This document shows positions 31,831 to 44,931 of a stretch of DNA of 64,000 nt, in pieces. Made by a program: the position numbers and the translations under genes. The stretch covers positions 472,614,008 to 472,678,007 of the forward strand of contig NC_081405.1 of NCBI RefSeq assembly GCF_030272615.1, given 5' to 3'. Source of the DNA: Cryptomeria japonica. Its lineage: Eukaryota; Streptophyta; Pinopsida; Cupressales; Cupressaceae. The notes beneath the pieces were generated by a model that was not told where the DNA came from, did no database searches, and saw only the letters and a program-made list of their open reading frames with translations. The number at the start of each line of letters is the position of its first letter. Position 1 is the stretch's first letter.

Positions 31831-34800
31831 CTAAGTCTCTACTGGTGAGGGTATGACCCCAAGCTTCTCTTTGAGATATTCAAAAGTTTCCTTAGGCAAA
31901 GGCTTATTAAAGATGTCTGCAATCTGCTCTTTAGTATTCACATAAACCAATCTTACTTCTTTTACTTCTACATTTTCTTTCAAAAAATTGTATTTGATAG
32001 AAACATGTTTAGTTTTAGAGTGAAATACCAGATTCTTAGATATATCAATTGCTGTTGAATTATCACAATAGATGATTATAGGCTCTTTGCATTTTACCTA
32101 TATGTCCTTCAACATTTGTTTAATCCATAATACCTGAGTACAATTGGTTGCTGTTGTAACATATTCTGATTCTGCTGTTGATAATGATGTACAACTCTAT
32201 TTCTTGCTCAACCATGAAATCAATTTGCTACCAAGAAAGAATGCCCCACCGGTGGTGCTCTTTCTGTCATCTACATCTCCTACCTAGTTAGCATCGGTGT
32301 ATGCACATAAATCAAAATTTTCATCTTTAGGATACCATAAACCAAGATTTGTTGTGCCTTGTAAATACCGGAAAATACTTTTTACTGTTGATTCATGATT
32401 TTCTCTAGGATTACTCTAAAATATTGAAACAATACACACTGCATTCATTATATCAAGTCTTTTTTGTGTCAAATACAGTAAACCTCCAATCATAGATTTA
32501 TATCTTGTCGGATTAACAGGATCTGAATCATCTTTCAACGATAGTTTTTTAGTTGTAGTCATAGGAGTACTTACCGGTTTAGAGTTTTCCATACCAAATT
32601 TCTTCAGTAATTCCTTCAAATACTTTGATTGACATAAGAATATACCTTTATCAGTCTGAGAAATCTGCAATCCTAAAATGAATTTTATCTCCCCAATCAT
32701 AGACATTTCAAATTCTTCCTGCATCTTGTTAGAAAAGTCTTTACACAATCCATCTTCTCTTCCAAAAATGATGTCATCAACAAAAAATTCAATAACCAAA
32801 ATGTCTTCATTAGTCACTTTGAAATATAAGTTGTTGTCAGCATTACCTTTAGTGTAACCAAGTTTCATAAGATATTTGTCCAATCTAGCATACCAAGCTC
32901 TAGGAGCTTGCTTCAATCCATATAAATCTTTCCTTAATCTGCAAATCATATCATTAATTTTTAATGAAAATCCATCAGGTTGTTCAATGTAAACTTCCTC
33001 TTCAAGATCACCATTCAGAAATGCACATTTAACATCCATTTGATATACTTTATAATTTTTGTGTGCTGCAAATGCAAGAAATAATCTGACTGCCTTAATT
33101 CTAGCTACCGGTGCAAAGGTTTCATTGTAATCAATTCCCTCTTTCTGTGAATATCTCTTACACACTAGTCTTGGTTTGTTTCTGATTACCTTACCATCTT
33201 CATTAAGTTTATTTCTGAATACCCATTTAGTTCCAATTACATTTTTATTTTTAGGTCAGGGAACCAATGTCCATGTATTGTTCTTTTCAATTTGTTCCAA
33301 TTCATCTTCCATATCCTTAATCCAATGTTTATCTTCAGATGCCTCAATGATAGATGCTAGTTCAATTTGAGAAATTAAACATACCTCTTCATTTTCCAGT
33401 CTTCCTCTTGTCATAACTCCTTGATACTTATTCCCGATTATCTAACTTTCAGAGTGATTCAATCTTACATACCTGGGTGTGTTCACTTGTTGTTGTTCTT
33501 CAGTCACTGTGGAATTCTCTGATGATGCCGATGTGAATGGATCAATATTCTATACTGGTGCACTCGGTATAGGTTCATTTTTTATTATCTCAACTACCAG
33601 TTCAGAATCCATAGACCTTGAATTTCTTCTAAAATATTCATCAATCTTCACATTTGCACTCTCAATGATTTTCTGCAATCTCTTATTAAAACATCTATAT
33701 GCTTTGCTTTTAGATGAATACCCAAGAAATATTCCTTCATCACTTCTAGGATCAAATTTACCAATATACTCATCTCTCCTAATGTAACATTTCCTTCCAA
33801 ATATTCTGAAGTACTTAAGAGTAGGAATATTACCAAACTATAGTTCATAGGGTGTCTTACTGGTTTCACCTTTGATGTGAACTCTATTGAAAGTGTAAAC
33901 CGTTGTATTCACTGCTTCACTCCAATACACATGAGGTATATTTGCTTCTGATATCATGCTTCTAGCTACATCCAGAATAGTTCTATTCTTCCTTTCCACA
34001 ACTCCATTTTGCTGAGGTGTCCAAGGTGCTGATAGTTGTCTTCTTATTCCACTCACATCACAAATTGTATTGAACTCCGTAGACGTAAATTCACCTTCTT
34101 GATCTAATCTTAAACATTTGATTTTCTTGCCGGTTTCATTCTCTACAAGTGCCTTGAGTAGTTTGAATTTCCCAAAAGCTTCTGATTTCTCCCTAAGAAA
34201 AGTAACCCAACACATTCTAGAATAATCATCAATGATTAGCATAAAGTATCTATCTCCTTGTAGACTTCTTGTTCTTTCTGGACCACATAAGTCGGTATGA
34301 ATTAAATCAAGAACATCACTGGTTTTCTCAGAAATACTCTTAAAAGTTGTTCAAACTTGCTTTCCCATTTGACATTCCTTACATACCGGATTATGAGGTT
34401 TTACAATCTTATGTAAATCCCTTACTGCCTTAGATGAACTAATATTCACAATGCAATCAAAATTTACATGATAGAGTCTTTTGTGCCATAACCAACTTTC
34501 ATCAATGTGTGCAATCAAGCATGTCTTTTAAATGTTATTCAAATGGAAGATATTACCTCTAGTCTAATTATCAGTTGCAATTTCCAAACCAGTTCTATTC
34601 ATGATTTTGCATTTACCATTCTTGAATTGTAACTGAAATCCTTTTTCAACTAATTGACCAACACTCAAAAGATTGTGCTTCAACCCTTCAACATAATAAA
34701 CATTATCAGTACTGTGCTTACCATCAAAAGATATAGTGCCTTTTCCTTTGATCAAACAAGCTTTGTCATCTCCAAATCTTACTAGACCTCCATTGTATTC

Positions 34801-35982
34801 CTGAAAAGATAAGAATTTATTTTTATCACCAGTCATATGATGTGAACATCCGAAATCTATAATCCATTCATCCTTTTCTTCAATTTTAGCTACCAGGGCC
34901 TGCTCTACCAATGGAACAATAGGTGTCAGTTGATCTTTTGTTATTGCAACAAAATCCCATCCATTGTCTCTCAGTTCTTCATCAGAATCAATAACTCCTT
35001 CATCAACATAGTAACAAGATTTGTCTCTATTTTTCTTGAATCGGTATCTCTGATATTCAGGGTTAGGCTTGTATGTTCTTTTAGCTTCTTCTCTTAATCT
35101 TCCATGTCTATCCGGACATCTAGATTCCATATGACCAATTTTATTACAGTTAAAACTAAAAGGTGCTTTACCTTCATACTTACTTCCAATAGGACCTTTA
35201 GGCATTTTCCTTGCAAATAGTGCTTCAATCTCTTCAAGTTCTTCATTTTCCCTCCTGATGTCTTCAAGTTCTCTTGTATAAAGTGCTTTCCAATCAGATT
35301 TATCAGCTGATGATGAAGATGTTGCAGATGATGATGCTTTGAAAGCTAAATATGTCTTAGTTGTAGCAACAAGACCAAATTCCTCAAGCTCAAATGCTGA
35401 AAATTTTCCAACCAAGGTATCTCTAGACACTGATGTATTAGGCATACTTCTTAACTCATTAATAACAATTACTTTCATTTTGTATGCCAGTGGCAATGCT
35501 CTTAAAACTTTAGAAATAATTTCATCTTCACTTAAGGAACCTCCACAACATTGTATTCCCAAAACAATTTCATTAACTCTTTCCATAAAAGAAAAAAAAA
35601 ATTCATCTTCTTCCATTTTCAAATTTTCATACCTAACGTGGAAGCATTCCAGTTTTGCAATTTTGATAGTGGAATCTCCTTCATTCAATGTTTCCAATTT
35701 GTCCCAAATAGCTTTAACAGTAGATCGGTCTAATAATCCCATGATTTGTTGATTTGACAAGGTGCTCAAAAGTGCTTCTCTTGCTCTGCAATCATTCTCT
35801 TGATCCTTACCCAATGTAGGTGGATTAGGTTGATTCGGTGTAGGACCAACATAACCATTCTATGTGACATCCCATATGTCTCTTCCAATACAATTCAAAT
35901 GAGTCTCCATTATGATCTTCCATATACCATAGTTAGTTCCATCAAGTTTCGGACTATCCTTCCTGAAATAGTTAGTTGCCAT
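31831..35982 (-). pseudogene. Gag-Pol polyprotein of element A (Ty1/copia), one frame with 12 premature stops
   Basis: A single minus-strand frame of 1,384 codons from an ATG at 35982 to a TAG at 31831, without a frameshift. Gag (about codons 1-230) is followed by the knuckle C-N-K-I-G-H-M-E-S-R-C, with the first Cys changed. Protease has I-I-D-F-G-C-S-H-H-M where D-S-G is expected. Integrase (34500-33700) keeps the D-D-Y-S and Q-N-G-V-V-E-R-K-N-R motifs, but the second box reads L-R-L-D-Q-E-G-E-F. Reverse transcriptase (33165-32416) has Q-M-D-V-K-C-A-F-L and F-V-D-D in place of the usual Y-V-D-D. RNase H (to about 31850) ends with A-D-I-F-N-K-P-L. Nine of the twelve stops are TAG, two TGA, one TAA. 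Inactive, but without indels in frame. Confidence 0.9.
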
Positions 35983-36024
35983 AGAATCTCCTCAAGTTGT
36001 TAAACTTCTACAAAAAGAGGACTA

Positions 36025-36037
36025 GGCTCTGATACCA
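36025..36037 (-). other. Primer-binding site of element A (initiator tRNA-Met)
   Basis: The minus strand reads TGGTATCAGAGCC two bases inside the 5' LTR, identical to the site in Z and nearly identical to those in B and E. Confidence 0.9.
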
Positions 36038-36039
36038 AT

Positions 36040-36914
36040 TGTTAGGACCCGGAGGCAATTGAGAGGAGGGGTGAATCAATTGTCTATTAATTTCAACCCA
36101 AATATACTTTAACCAAACTTGATGCTTAATACCATAAACCAAACTTAATGTCGGTAAACAGATTAATAGTTAATAATAGTATCGGTGAAACTTAATGTAT
36201 GAAACAGAAAGAGAAACAATATCCAAATAACATAACACAAAGATTTGTACGTGAAACCTTGTAAGGGTAAAAACCACGGTGGAAAACCTTACCCACAATC
36301 AAATGATACTACTGCAGATAATATGTGTATACAAATGGGGTCTGCACATGCAGATAGGCCAACTGCCTAGAGCTCACTACTCAATCACAAAATGAGAGTC
36401 ACACTGACTACAATTGGATGATTAAATCCAATGATAATGTACTACTCAAAGTAGCATCTCCAATTCTAGATTGAGTATTGGTTAAGCTCTGATTGTCTCC
36501 TTCAAACCTTCCTTGAATCTTCAAATGATGTCTATGTGAGTAGCCATATACCGAATATCACAACCTTATAAGACCTTATCTCATCCTCTCTATCCTATAT
36601 CAATCTCACAATTGAGATCTTACATATATACCAAAACTTAAGACCAAATGTGTAGGTCAGCTTACTAAGAATAATATAATAAAATCTATTACAAGTAAGT
36701 CAAGATGCGATGCATCATGTCAGCTCAACAACAATATTAATTGATTAAACCTTCTCCATAATGTGCCATGCTAATCTGGAATAGATAACGCTTGCCGGTC
36801 CATAACCTAGACCAATTTGCTGGTAATAACAAATATGTCAACCCGATTAGACCAATAACCAAATATCCAAAACCAAGTGTCCAAACCATGTCTTCGACAT
36901 AACCAAGTGGTCTC
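36040..36914 (-). mobile_element. 5' LTR of element A, first part (split by B)
   Basis: It matches 30366-31251 and ends in GTCTC, the target site of B. The remainder lies at 44937-45122. Confidence 0.9.
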
Positions 36915-38073
36915 TGTTACGCCCAATATGGAAAGCTAATGTACTGAGAGGGGAGGGGTGAATCAGTACTCAAAACTTTTCTTGAATAATAACCTTATTG
37001 TTATGCATAAACAGAATAGTGCAGTAACATAAAATAAAGTTAAACAAATAGATAACAATCATACATGATTAACTCCATAACACATATATTTTGGTTATGC
37101 AGAAACTCTTGGTTAGAGAGAAAAACTGTGGTGGGAATGGCACCCACAACTTCACTACTGCAATAATAAAGAGTGCTCGGTTAGAGCTACATTTTAGCTA
37201 TTTCTGATAGCTTACCCTGTTAGGAGTAACAAGATCTGTTAGATCTACCTTGCTAAAGGATTTTACAACATTTATTCTGAATGCTACACCTGGTTAGAGG
37301 CTTTACAATTTATAGACTTGATTGGAGTCTTTTACCCTGTTAAATGTTTCTCTTTCAACTTCACAATATTACAATAAAATCATTACAAATATCTACAACT
37401 TTACATCTAAAATGTTATAGCAGATTCTATGCGCTTAGAATAGATTACCTTGCTTATAGCATACCTCGGTAACCCATATAGTAACTCGGTAAACCCTTTT
37501 GTTTACTCTGTTCTTCGATTGTTCTCTGAAAACCTTCTCGGTGACCACTGTGTCTCTATAACAGTCTTCTTACACACATATATGTTCATGCATACACCTT
37601 TAACTCATGATGTATAAATAGATCTCTTAAGATGGTGATCCAATTCATTGCTTTGATCTTACAAACAAGATTCCTTGAATGAATAACTATACAAAATATT
37701 TCATTGGTTAGATTGATCTCAAAATCATACACAATCTTCTGGTGCAATTTCTAATGTGATAATGGTTAGATGTGCCTCGATCTTGTAACACATTTTCATA
37801 TGCATGTCCAAGTTCAATGTATCTAATAACACGTTTCACTCGGTGTATGTCAACTCGGTGTGTCATCTTTGCTGCTCGGTAGTCATAAAAAGATACTCGG
37901 TAGACAGCTCGGTGTATATTGCGTTCTGTGACTGCTTTCCTCTGTAACCGACTAGACTGTGCATACTAACTTCTCTGTGTGTACCGACTGCATGATTCGG
38001 TAGTGCTAACTAACTAGAATATATAGTATGACTTTGAATATAAAAACTAATGGCAATTTGATAAGTAGTAACA
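36915..38073 (-). mobile_element. 3' LTR of element B
   Basis: TGTTACGCCC...GTAGTAACA. It contains many (c)tcggt(a/g) words near 37440-37990, which are rare elsewhere in the window except inside B and its other LTR. Confidence 0.9.
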
Positions 38074-38092
38074 ATCTCCCCTTTTGACATTA
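38074..38092 (-). other. Polypurine tract of element B
   Basis: The minus strand reads GTCAAAAGGGGAGAT immediately before the 3' LTR. Confidence 0.8.
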
Positions 38093-38442
38093 ATTGAGAT
38101 GTTTGACAAAAACTACTTTCAAAGTCATAACTCAAAAATCTATATACTTTGCAAAATGACTATACTTGATAGTAAATATAATAGTCAATGAAATAGTATA
38201 TTCAGATATACACCCCTTATCATTATACTGTACATAACTCTGATTTTTCATGCTCGGTTTTATGCTTGTGTGCTCTGCTTACTGTCCTTGGATACTCTGC
38301 ATACTCTTCTTGGTATACTCCCCCTATATACAATACTCTGAATATTGTATCAAAATTGTATCACAAAACTGTATTACTCCCCTTATATAGTATAGTACTC
38401 CATATATTGTATTACTCCCCCTTTTTGACAAACATCAAAAAC
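38093..38442 (-). other. 3' untranslated region of element B
   Basis: Rich in tactccccctata-type words (minus strand: purine tracts). No gene seen. Confidence 0.4.
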
Positions 38443-41400
38443 TTAATTCCCATCCGGGGGTGGTAACTGATCAAAAATAGATTTATACTTCTTCCGTGTG
38501 TCGGTGAGTGCGACAGAGAGTGCATCTTTGACACTTTCCATTAAAGAATTTTGTGCTTGAATATCAGCCAATAGGGATATTAAGCCATCAAGAGTGCTTC
38601 CCTCTTGTGTAGTAGATAGGCGTGTAGCTCGGTGAATCTGTTCTTGAACTGATGAAAGATGAGGAAGGAATAATGTCTGGAGTGTCATTATATCCATCTA
38701 GATCTTATGTTCTTCATTTCTAAGTTCCAGTTGTTGAGCCATGAACTATTAAAGCTTGGTATAAAAATTTTGAACTGAATTGGGCTCAGGAGTCAACTTA
38801 TTTGAGAGATCGGTGATCTCTTTCTCAATTGCATCAGTTTTATTCTTGATATCTTTAATGAATATAGAAAATGTGCAAAGTTTCTGAAATAAATAAAGAA
38901 CATGCTTGAGTTGAGGGGACAACTCAGCAATGAATTTGATAAGCTCGACTTTTCCAATAGCTAGAGCTTTTTGTACCTCTTCAATCATTTTTGCAGTAAG
39001 CTCCTTGTCTTTTAGCTTGCTCAAGTACTTAGATGCATCAACTCAAGATGTTTCTATTTGATTAAGGAGTTCATCCAGTTGAATGTGGATGGCTGCATCG
39101 GTTGACACTATAGCTGTAGGTAGCATATCTGTTAGGAGTGTCTTTACCTTCTGAAGTACTTCATTCTTCTTTTGAATGGTCATCTATTTTTCTTGTTCGG
39201 CCTTTTCTTTGCATAGTTTATTGAAATGAATAAGTGCTTGCCCTTTTAATTTTGATATATCCACATTGGGCAACATGATTGGTTTAGATAAATTGACTTT
39301 GAAACTATGCTTTTTCACCTTCTTCTCTTTACTTTTGGTCAGTTGAACTAAGACAATAGCTTGAGAGGCTTGCTGACCCTCGGTAGGTTGCTCGGTGGAG
39401 GCAACACTTTGGTCGATTCTTGTAGCTATTGTGATGTCTTTTGGTGTTTTAGTACTGGGTGCCTCAGCTGCTACATTTTCAGTGCTTGACGGTGCTTGAG
39501 AGGTCTTGTCTTGAGTTGTACCATCTGTTGCTTCAGATTGGTGACCTTCGGTGCCTTGTGCTGTATCTTGAGGAGCTTCGGTAGAGACAGGTTGATTGAT
39601 CGACGGATAAGGCTGAACTTGTTCTAAAACGGATTCACTAGATACAAGTTTTGCATATGTAGTGCCTTCTATCATTTCCTGCTCTTGTTCCTCTGTATCC
39701 ATGACATCTTCATCAATTTGAATAGTGTCAGCTGAGTCTTGCTCGGTAGCGTCAGGACCATGCTCGGTGACATCAGAATCTTTCTCGGTGATATCAACGA
39801 TTTCCACTTTAGATTGTTCACCGACATCTTTTATTTTGAATATTTCCTGCCATTTTGCTTTTGTCTCATTTTCTACATCAATATATAGCCCCTTCATCAA
39901 TTTTAAGGCTCTCTGTTTGACAAGAAATTTTGAATTGTAGGTTGTCAAATGTTCCTTTATTTCTGCTACAGACATATCAGGAAATAGATGGACTAGACTT
40001 CTTTCTCTGATTTGTTTTTTTGAGTCCATTGCATATTTCCACCTATTATCAATATGTAAGTAAAGTTCATTCGGAAGTGACTTTACTAGTTCCAATGGAG
40101 CTAGTCAAAACTTTAGAAGTGTACAAATGACAGCTTCTTCAATTTGTCTCTTCTCATCATTATTTCTTGTTTCATACTTGACATATCTAAAAGAACCAAA
40201 TCCACCATATTCTTTTAGATTGGCACAAAAATTTTCAACTCTATGTATATTTACCTTCTTGCTTTTGACAGTTTGGAATTTGTTGGCATCCTCAGATTCT
40301 GTATCACTAGACTCTTTTGCCAAAATGAGTCTCCGAGTAGATTTCTTGTATGTCTTGGTTACCTTGGGAGTAGTAACACTCTTTTGTTTCTTACTCAGTG
40401 ATGTAACTGATGCTCTTGTATTAGGTCTCTTTGTTGGAGGAGTCGGTAGGGCCTTTGAAATGTCATGTTTCTTTCTTTTCAATACTTTACCCTTAGGCAG
40501 TTCGATGCTCAATGTTATTGCTCCCTCTTGAGCTTCTGATTCCTTTTCAGTGATGGAAAGAGTACCTTTGATAGGTGTGGAGGAAGATTCTTCTCCGAAT
40601 TTCTCAGATAATGCCTTAATCATCTTTGTAGCCTTTCTTGTAGCTTTGGGTACTACAATGCTCATTTTTACCTGTTCCTTAACTTCTTCATAAGTTCCAT
40701 ATTTCAGCTCGGTAGCATGCCTTGGCAATGTAAGAAATGCATCAATTTGTTGTTGTGTGATGTCAAAGTCAATCTCGTAACCCATTGGTGGCAGAGATTG
40801 AGTTCTTGGTTCCACAACATTTACATAACAGTAATCGATGTCTACCTCAAAGCATATATCATCTTTATATTTCTCTACCAGTTGGGGTGGAATTCGATAC
40901 CTGTTGTGCATCTTCTCTTGAAATTTGCTGAAATAATCATCCATTATATCATTGAAATTATCTCCCAAATTCTTGATAAAGTCATTAATTTGATGGGTGA
41001 TCGGTCGGTGTAGCTCTCAAACTACTTTACCAACTAATGGAAAGAATTTTTCAAAGTAGAAAAACATGCATACAAGAAGTGAACCAAACTTTAGTGTATT
41101 TGTCGAGTTGTTCTTCTTCGGCTTCCTTATTGTGTTCAAGTTCTCAAATAGGTTCTTCAGTAATGCTTCACATAAGTCAATCTTCATTCCCTTTTTCACA
41201 ATTTTATAGGCTATGTCAACTGCGGCACAGGCTACACTGTTTTCCCTTGCAGATTGGAAGAAACAGTAACCAATTACTCTAATTTCAAACTTAAGTTCTG
41301 CATCAGTGACATTGTTCAATTTTAATCCTTTGTAATCAGATTCAACTCCAGTTAAACTGATTAACTCCTTCTGTGATATCATCTTATGTGCTCATGCATG

Positions 41401-41825
41401 ATCATAGATAGGATAACCGATGATCACATGAATGATTTCCTTGGTGATTTTGAATGGTTTCTCTTCTAGCCACATGAAATCATCATGAACTCTGCTCAAA
41501 ACAAACTTAACCCACTGGGGCTTGAACACATGAGGATAGGTTAGGGCTTCAGTCAATCCTTTGATTTTGATGTGTTCATACTTGCTGTTCATTTTACCAT
41601 CTGTACATAGCTCATCATATGTGTCCTTAATTTCAACATGACCGAGTTCCTCAACACGACATTTGGTGAAGAATCTAACATCTTTGACTAACAAACTCGA
41701 TCTGGGATGAGTGAAAAGGTGGTTTTGTCATCCGGTTCAGAGGCGACTTTAGGAGTTAAAGAGTATTTGAGTGAGGGCTTCTCTACATTCTTGACAACTA
41801 TGGGATCTTGGATCTTGGGTGCCAT
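38443..41825 (-). pseudogene. ORF2 of element B: about 1,100-codon protein of unknown family
   Basis: The ATG is at 41825. After one frameshift near 41695 a single frame runs to the stop at 38443, interrupted by eight stops (four TGA, three TAG, one TAA). The N-terminal part (41694-41017) is globular and homologous to the ORF at 736-1 (element Z). The middle (40968-40250) is basic with Lys/Arg clusters that look like nuclear localisation signals. Next comes a Glu/Thr/Gln-rich acidic region (39900-39400) and a C-terminal part with probable coiled coil (39024-38749). No catalytic motif of protease, integrase, RT, transposase or helicase was found. It may be a structural or nuclear-targeting protein of the element. 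Function is not inferable from sequence alone. Confidence 0.7.
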
Positions 41826-42370
41826 TTTTAAATTTCAGGTAAAACTTAGCAAACTATCCTTAGGGTTTGATGGTTTACAAATGGCAGACGCTTCACACTC
41901 AGCAGATAGTAGCAATTTGATAAGATCGGTAAACTAGCTTAACAGTGTGATGAGATTGATGTAAATACCTTGGATTCGCTTTGAATGAGGTTTGATCGCC
42001 TTGATTCGCTCTGCTTTGCTCTCTTGAAAACTTGGTGAATGAAAATGACCGCGAAAATGCTTTTAAGTACACAAAATACCTTATCGGGCTCCGTGTGGGT
42101 TAGGTCAAAACATTAAATGCACTCAGTTCACCTTTAACCGATTTACTCTTTTTTTTCATTTTAACTGAGTAGCCAAATTTCCTTTATTTATCGACTTGAC
42201 AGGCTTCCTGTATTCACCGACTTGACAGGTTTCCTGTAAAGTACTTTTGATAGAATTTCAAACTTACTAATGCATCTTAACTGTGCAAATTTTGAATTTA
42301 GTACATAATAGAATAGGAACTGTTATGATTTTAACCTTCAGAGAATGCAGTCCCTTCATACCTTTGCTAA
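41826..42370 (-). other. Spacer between ORF1 and ORF2 of element B
   Basis: No coding frame. AT-rich, with tgacaggtttcctgta-like words repeated near 42195-42240. It corresponds to the 737-1200 spacer of element Z. Confidence 0.45.
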
Positions 42371-43708
42371 TTAATTTGGAATAGGTGCACCTAACTCGGT
42401 AGGTAAGGTGCTTTCTTCATTTGACATGATTTCCTTCTTTTTCCAAATCATCTTTAATTTTTCTTTTATCTCTTTAGTGTCTCCTCTAGATTGATCTTTG
42501 CAATCTCCAACTAAATGTCCAGCTTTATGACAATGAAAACATGCCATACCAAGATTTTTCCATGATCTTCGGTTGTTCATTCCAAACCTTATAAAATAGT
42601 TGGCACTAATATGTCCATATCTTCCACAATGTTCACACCATATCCTTGTATTGTAATCCCATGGTACTGCTGCATATTGTCGGTAAGGATTTGTGTGAGT
42701 TCGGTAACCTCTAGTGTTTGCTCGGTGTGCAGACCACATGTAGTTCTTTTGCCAACACTTCTCGGTACTATGTCCATATCTATTGCAATTTTTACAAAAC
42801 CCTTTGAATTTTGCCTTCTGATAGTTGTTAACAGATTTTGTCCTACATTGATTAGATGTGTGACCATATTTATTGCAATTGTAACAATAATCATTGAACT
42901 TAGTGATATTCGGTTGCTTACCTTTTCTAATTTGGCATATGTTGGCAGTGTGACCTTGATTTCCATAGTAGTAGCAAATAGGCTTCTTTCTTTTTATGTT
43001 ATTCCTTTTTCCAGCTTGCTTTGATGATTCTCCTCTCTCGGTAGTGTGAATTCCTTTCTCGGTAGAGTCTTTTCCTTTGTAACTGAGTCCTGCATCTTTG
43101 TTTGGTTTTCTTGTATTTAGTTGCTCATCCAACATCTTTGATGCTTCATAACTCTTCTTCAATGTTTCTTTGGATTTCTTGTTTGTTTCAAGTTCATCGG
43201 TCAACCTTGATACTTCAAGTTTCAATGCTTGATTTTCATCATTCTTCAGAATTGCTTCATGATGTGCATAACCTAGTTGATCTGTCATATTTTGTTGTAT
43301 CCCAATCAATCTTATGATTTCATCATTTTTATCAGATACCAAGACTTCAAGTTGTTGTTTCTCTCTTTGTAGATCTCTTTCTTTATCCTCAGCTGTCCTT
43401 AATGCATCTATATTTTCAGTCATATGTGTGCTAAAATGTTCATGTTCTCTTTTCATTGCTTTTAGTTGATCAGCCAATGCTTTGTTCTTTTATTTCAATA
43501 CTCCAATAGTTTCTTCAGATATACTATTCTCAGATGATGTCTCAATTTGTTCCACTAACTCTTGAGAATCCTGCAAATCATCAGATAATCTTCTTCTTAC
43601 TTTTAGAGATTTTTGCATTTTCCTTTGCATGTCTGCAATCACTTGATTATCATGATCCAACTCTTCTTATAGATACACAATCCTCTGAGATTGTTTATAG
43701 CCTTCCAT
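42371..43708 (-). pseudogene. ORF1 of element B: coiled coil with five CCHC-type zinc knuckles
   Basis: The minus-strand frame starts at an ATG (43708), about 50 bases behind the primer site, and runs 446 codons to 42371 with only two in-frame stops, both TAA. The N-terminal two-thirds is a long charged coiled coil. Then come five knuckle-like units: CYYYGNQGHTANIC (second Cys is Tyr), CYNCNKYGHTSNQC, CKNCNRYGHSTEKC, CEHCGRYGHISANY (last Cys is Tyr) and CFHCHKAGHLVGDC. CCHC knuckles in Gag bind genomic RNA, and this protein takes the Gag position, but no capsid domain is seen. Five knuckles is unusual for a copia-type element. The same architecture is found in element Z. Confidence 0.8.
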
Positions 43709-43756
43709 TGATAAGATCTTTCTCTTTAGGTAGTTAAACCCTTTTCCAATATTCAA

Positions 43757-43768
43757 GCTCTGATACCA
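43757..43768 (-). other. Primer-binding site of element B (initiator tRNA-Met)
   Basis: The minus strand reads TGGTATCAGAGC two bases inside the 5' LTR. Confidence 0.9.
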
Positions 43769-43770
43769 AT

Positions 43771-44931
43771 TGTTAGGCCCAATATGGAAAGCTAATGTAC
43801 TAAGAGGGGAGGGGTGAATCAGTACTTCAAAACTTTTCTTGAATAATAACCTTACTGTTATGCATAAATAGAATAGTGCAGTAACATAAAATAAAGTTAA
43901 AACAAATAGATAACAATCATACATAATTCACTCCATAACACATATATTTTGGTTACGCAGAAACTCTTGGTTAGAGAGAAAAATTATGGTGGGGATGGCA
44001 CCCATAACTTCACTATTGCAATAATAAAGAGTGCTCGGTTAGAGCTACATTTTAGCTATTTCTGATAGCTTACCCTGTTAGGAGTAACAAGATCTGTTAG
44101 ATCTACCTTGCTAAAGGATTTTACAACATTTATTCTGAATGTTGCACCTGGTTAGAGGCTTTACAATTTATAGACTTGATTAGAGTCTTTTACCCTGTTA
44201 AAGGTTTCTCTTTCAACTTCACAATATTACAATAAAATCATTACAAATATCTGCAACTTTACATCTAAAATGTTATAGCAGATTCTATGTGCTCAGAATA
44301 GATTACCTTGCTTATAGCATACCTCGGTAACCCATATAGTAACTCGGTAAACCCTTTTGTTTACTCTGTTCTTCGACTGTTCTCTGAAAACCTTCTCGGT
44401 GACTGTTGTGTCTTTGTAACAGTCTTCTTACACACATATATGTTCATGCATACACCTTTAACTCATGTTGTATAAATAGATCTCTTAAGATGGTGATCCA
44501 ATTCATTGCTTCGATCTTACAAACAAGATTCCTCGAATGAATAACTATACAAAATATTTCATTGGTTAGATTGATCTCAAAATCATACACAATCTTCTGG
44601 TGCAATTTCCAATGTGATAACGGTTAGATGTGCCTCGATCTTGTAACACATTTTCATATGCATGTCCAGGTTCAATGTATCTGATAACACGTTTCACTCG
44701 GTGTATGTCAACTCGGTGTGTCATCTTTGCTGCTTGGTAGTCATAAAAAGATACTCGGTAGACAGCTTGGTGTATACTACATTCTGTGACTGCTTTCCTC
44801 TGTAACTGACTAGACTATGCATACCGACTTCTCTGTGTGTACCGACTGCATGATTCGGTAGTGCTAACCGACTAGAATATATAGTATGACTTTGAATATA
44901 AAAACTAATGGCAATTTGATAAGTAGTAATA
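43771..44931 (-). mobile_element. 5' LTR of element B
   Basis: TGTTAGGCCC...GTAGTAATA. It pairs with 36915-38073. The last dinucleotide is TA instead of CA, one of several differences from the other copy. Confidence 0.9.

Larger units (their letters stand above)
36915..44931 (-). mobile_element. Element B: non-autonomous LTR retrotransposon with two unusual ORFs
   Basis: LTRs at 36915-38073 and 43771-44931 (1,159 and 1,161 bp) bound 8.0 kb, flanked by GTCTC (36910-36914 and 44932-44936). Primer site (43757-43768) and polypurine tract are of copia type. The interior encodes ORF1 (43708-42371, coiled coil plus five zinc knuckles) and ORF2 (41825-38443, about 1,100 codons, unknown). No protease, integrase, RT or RNase H is present, so it must use enzymes from another copia element with the same primer, possibly a relative of A. 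LTRs differ at roughly 5% of sites in the first 270 bases. Confidence 0.9.

Noticed and set aside
33479-33787. Plus-strand ORF of 102 codons
   Set aside because: Antisense to the integrase-RT linker of element A.
40127-40531. Hydrophobic plus-strand ORF
   Set aside because: Antisense shadow of the basic region of B's ORF2.
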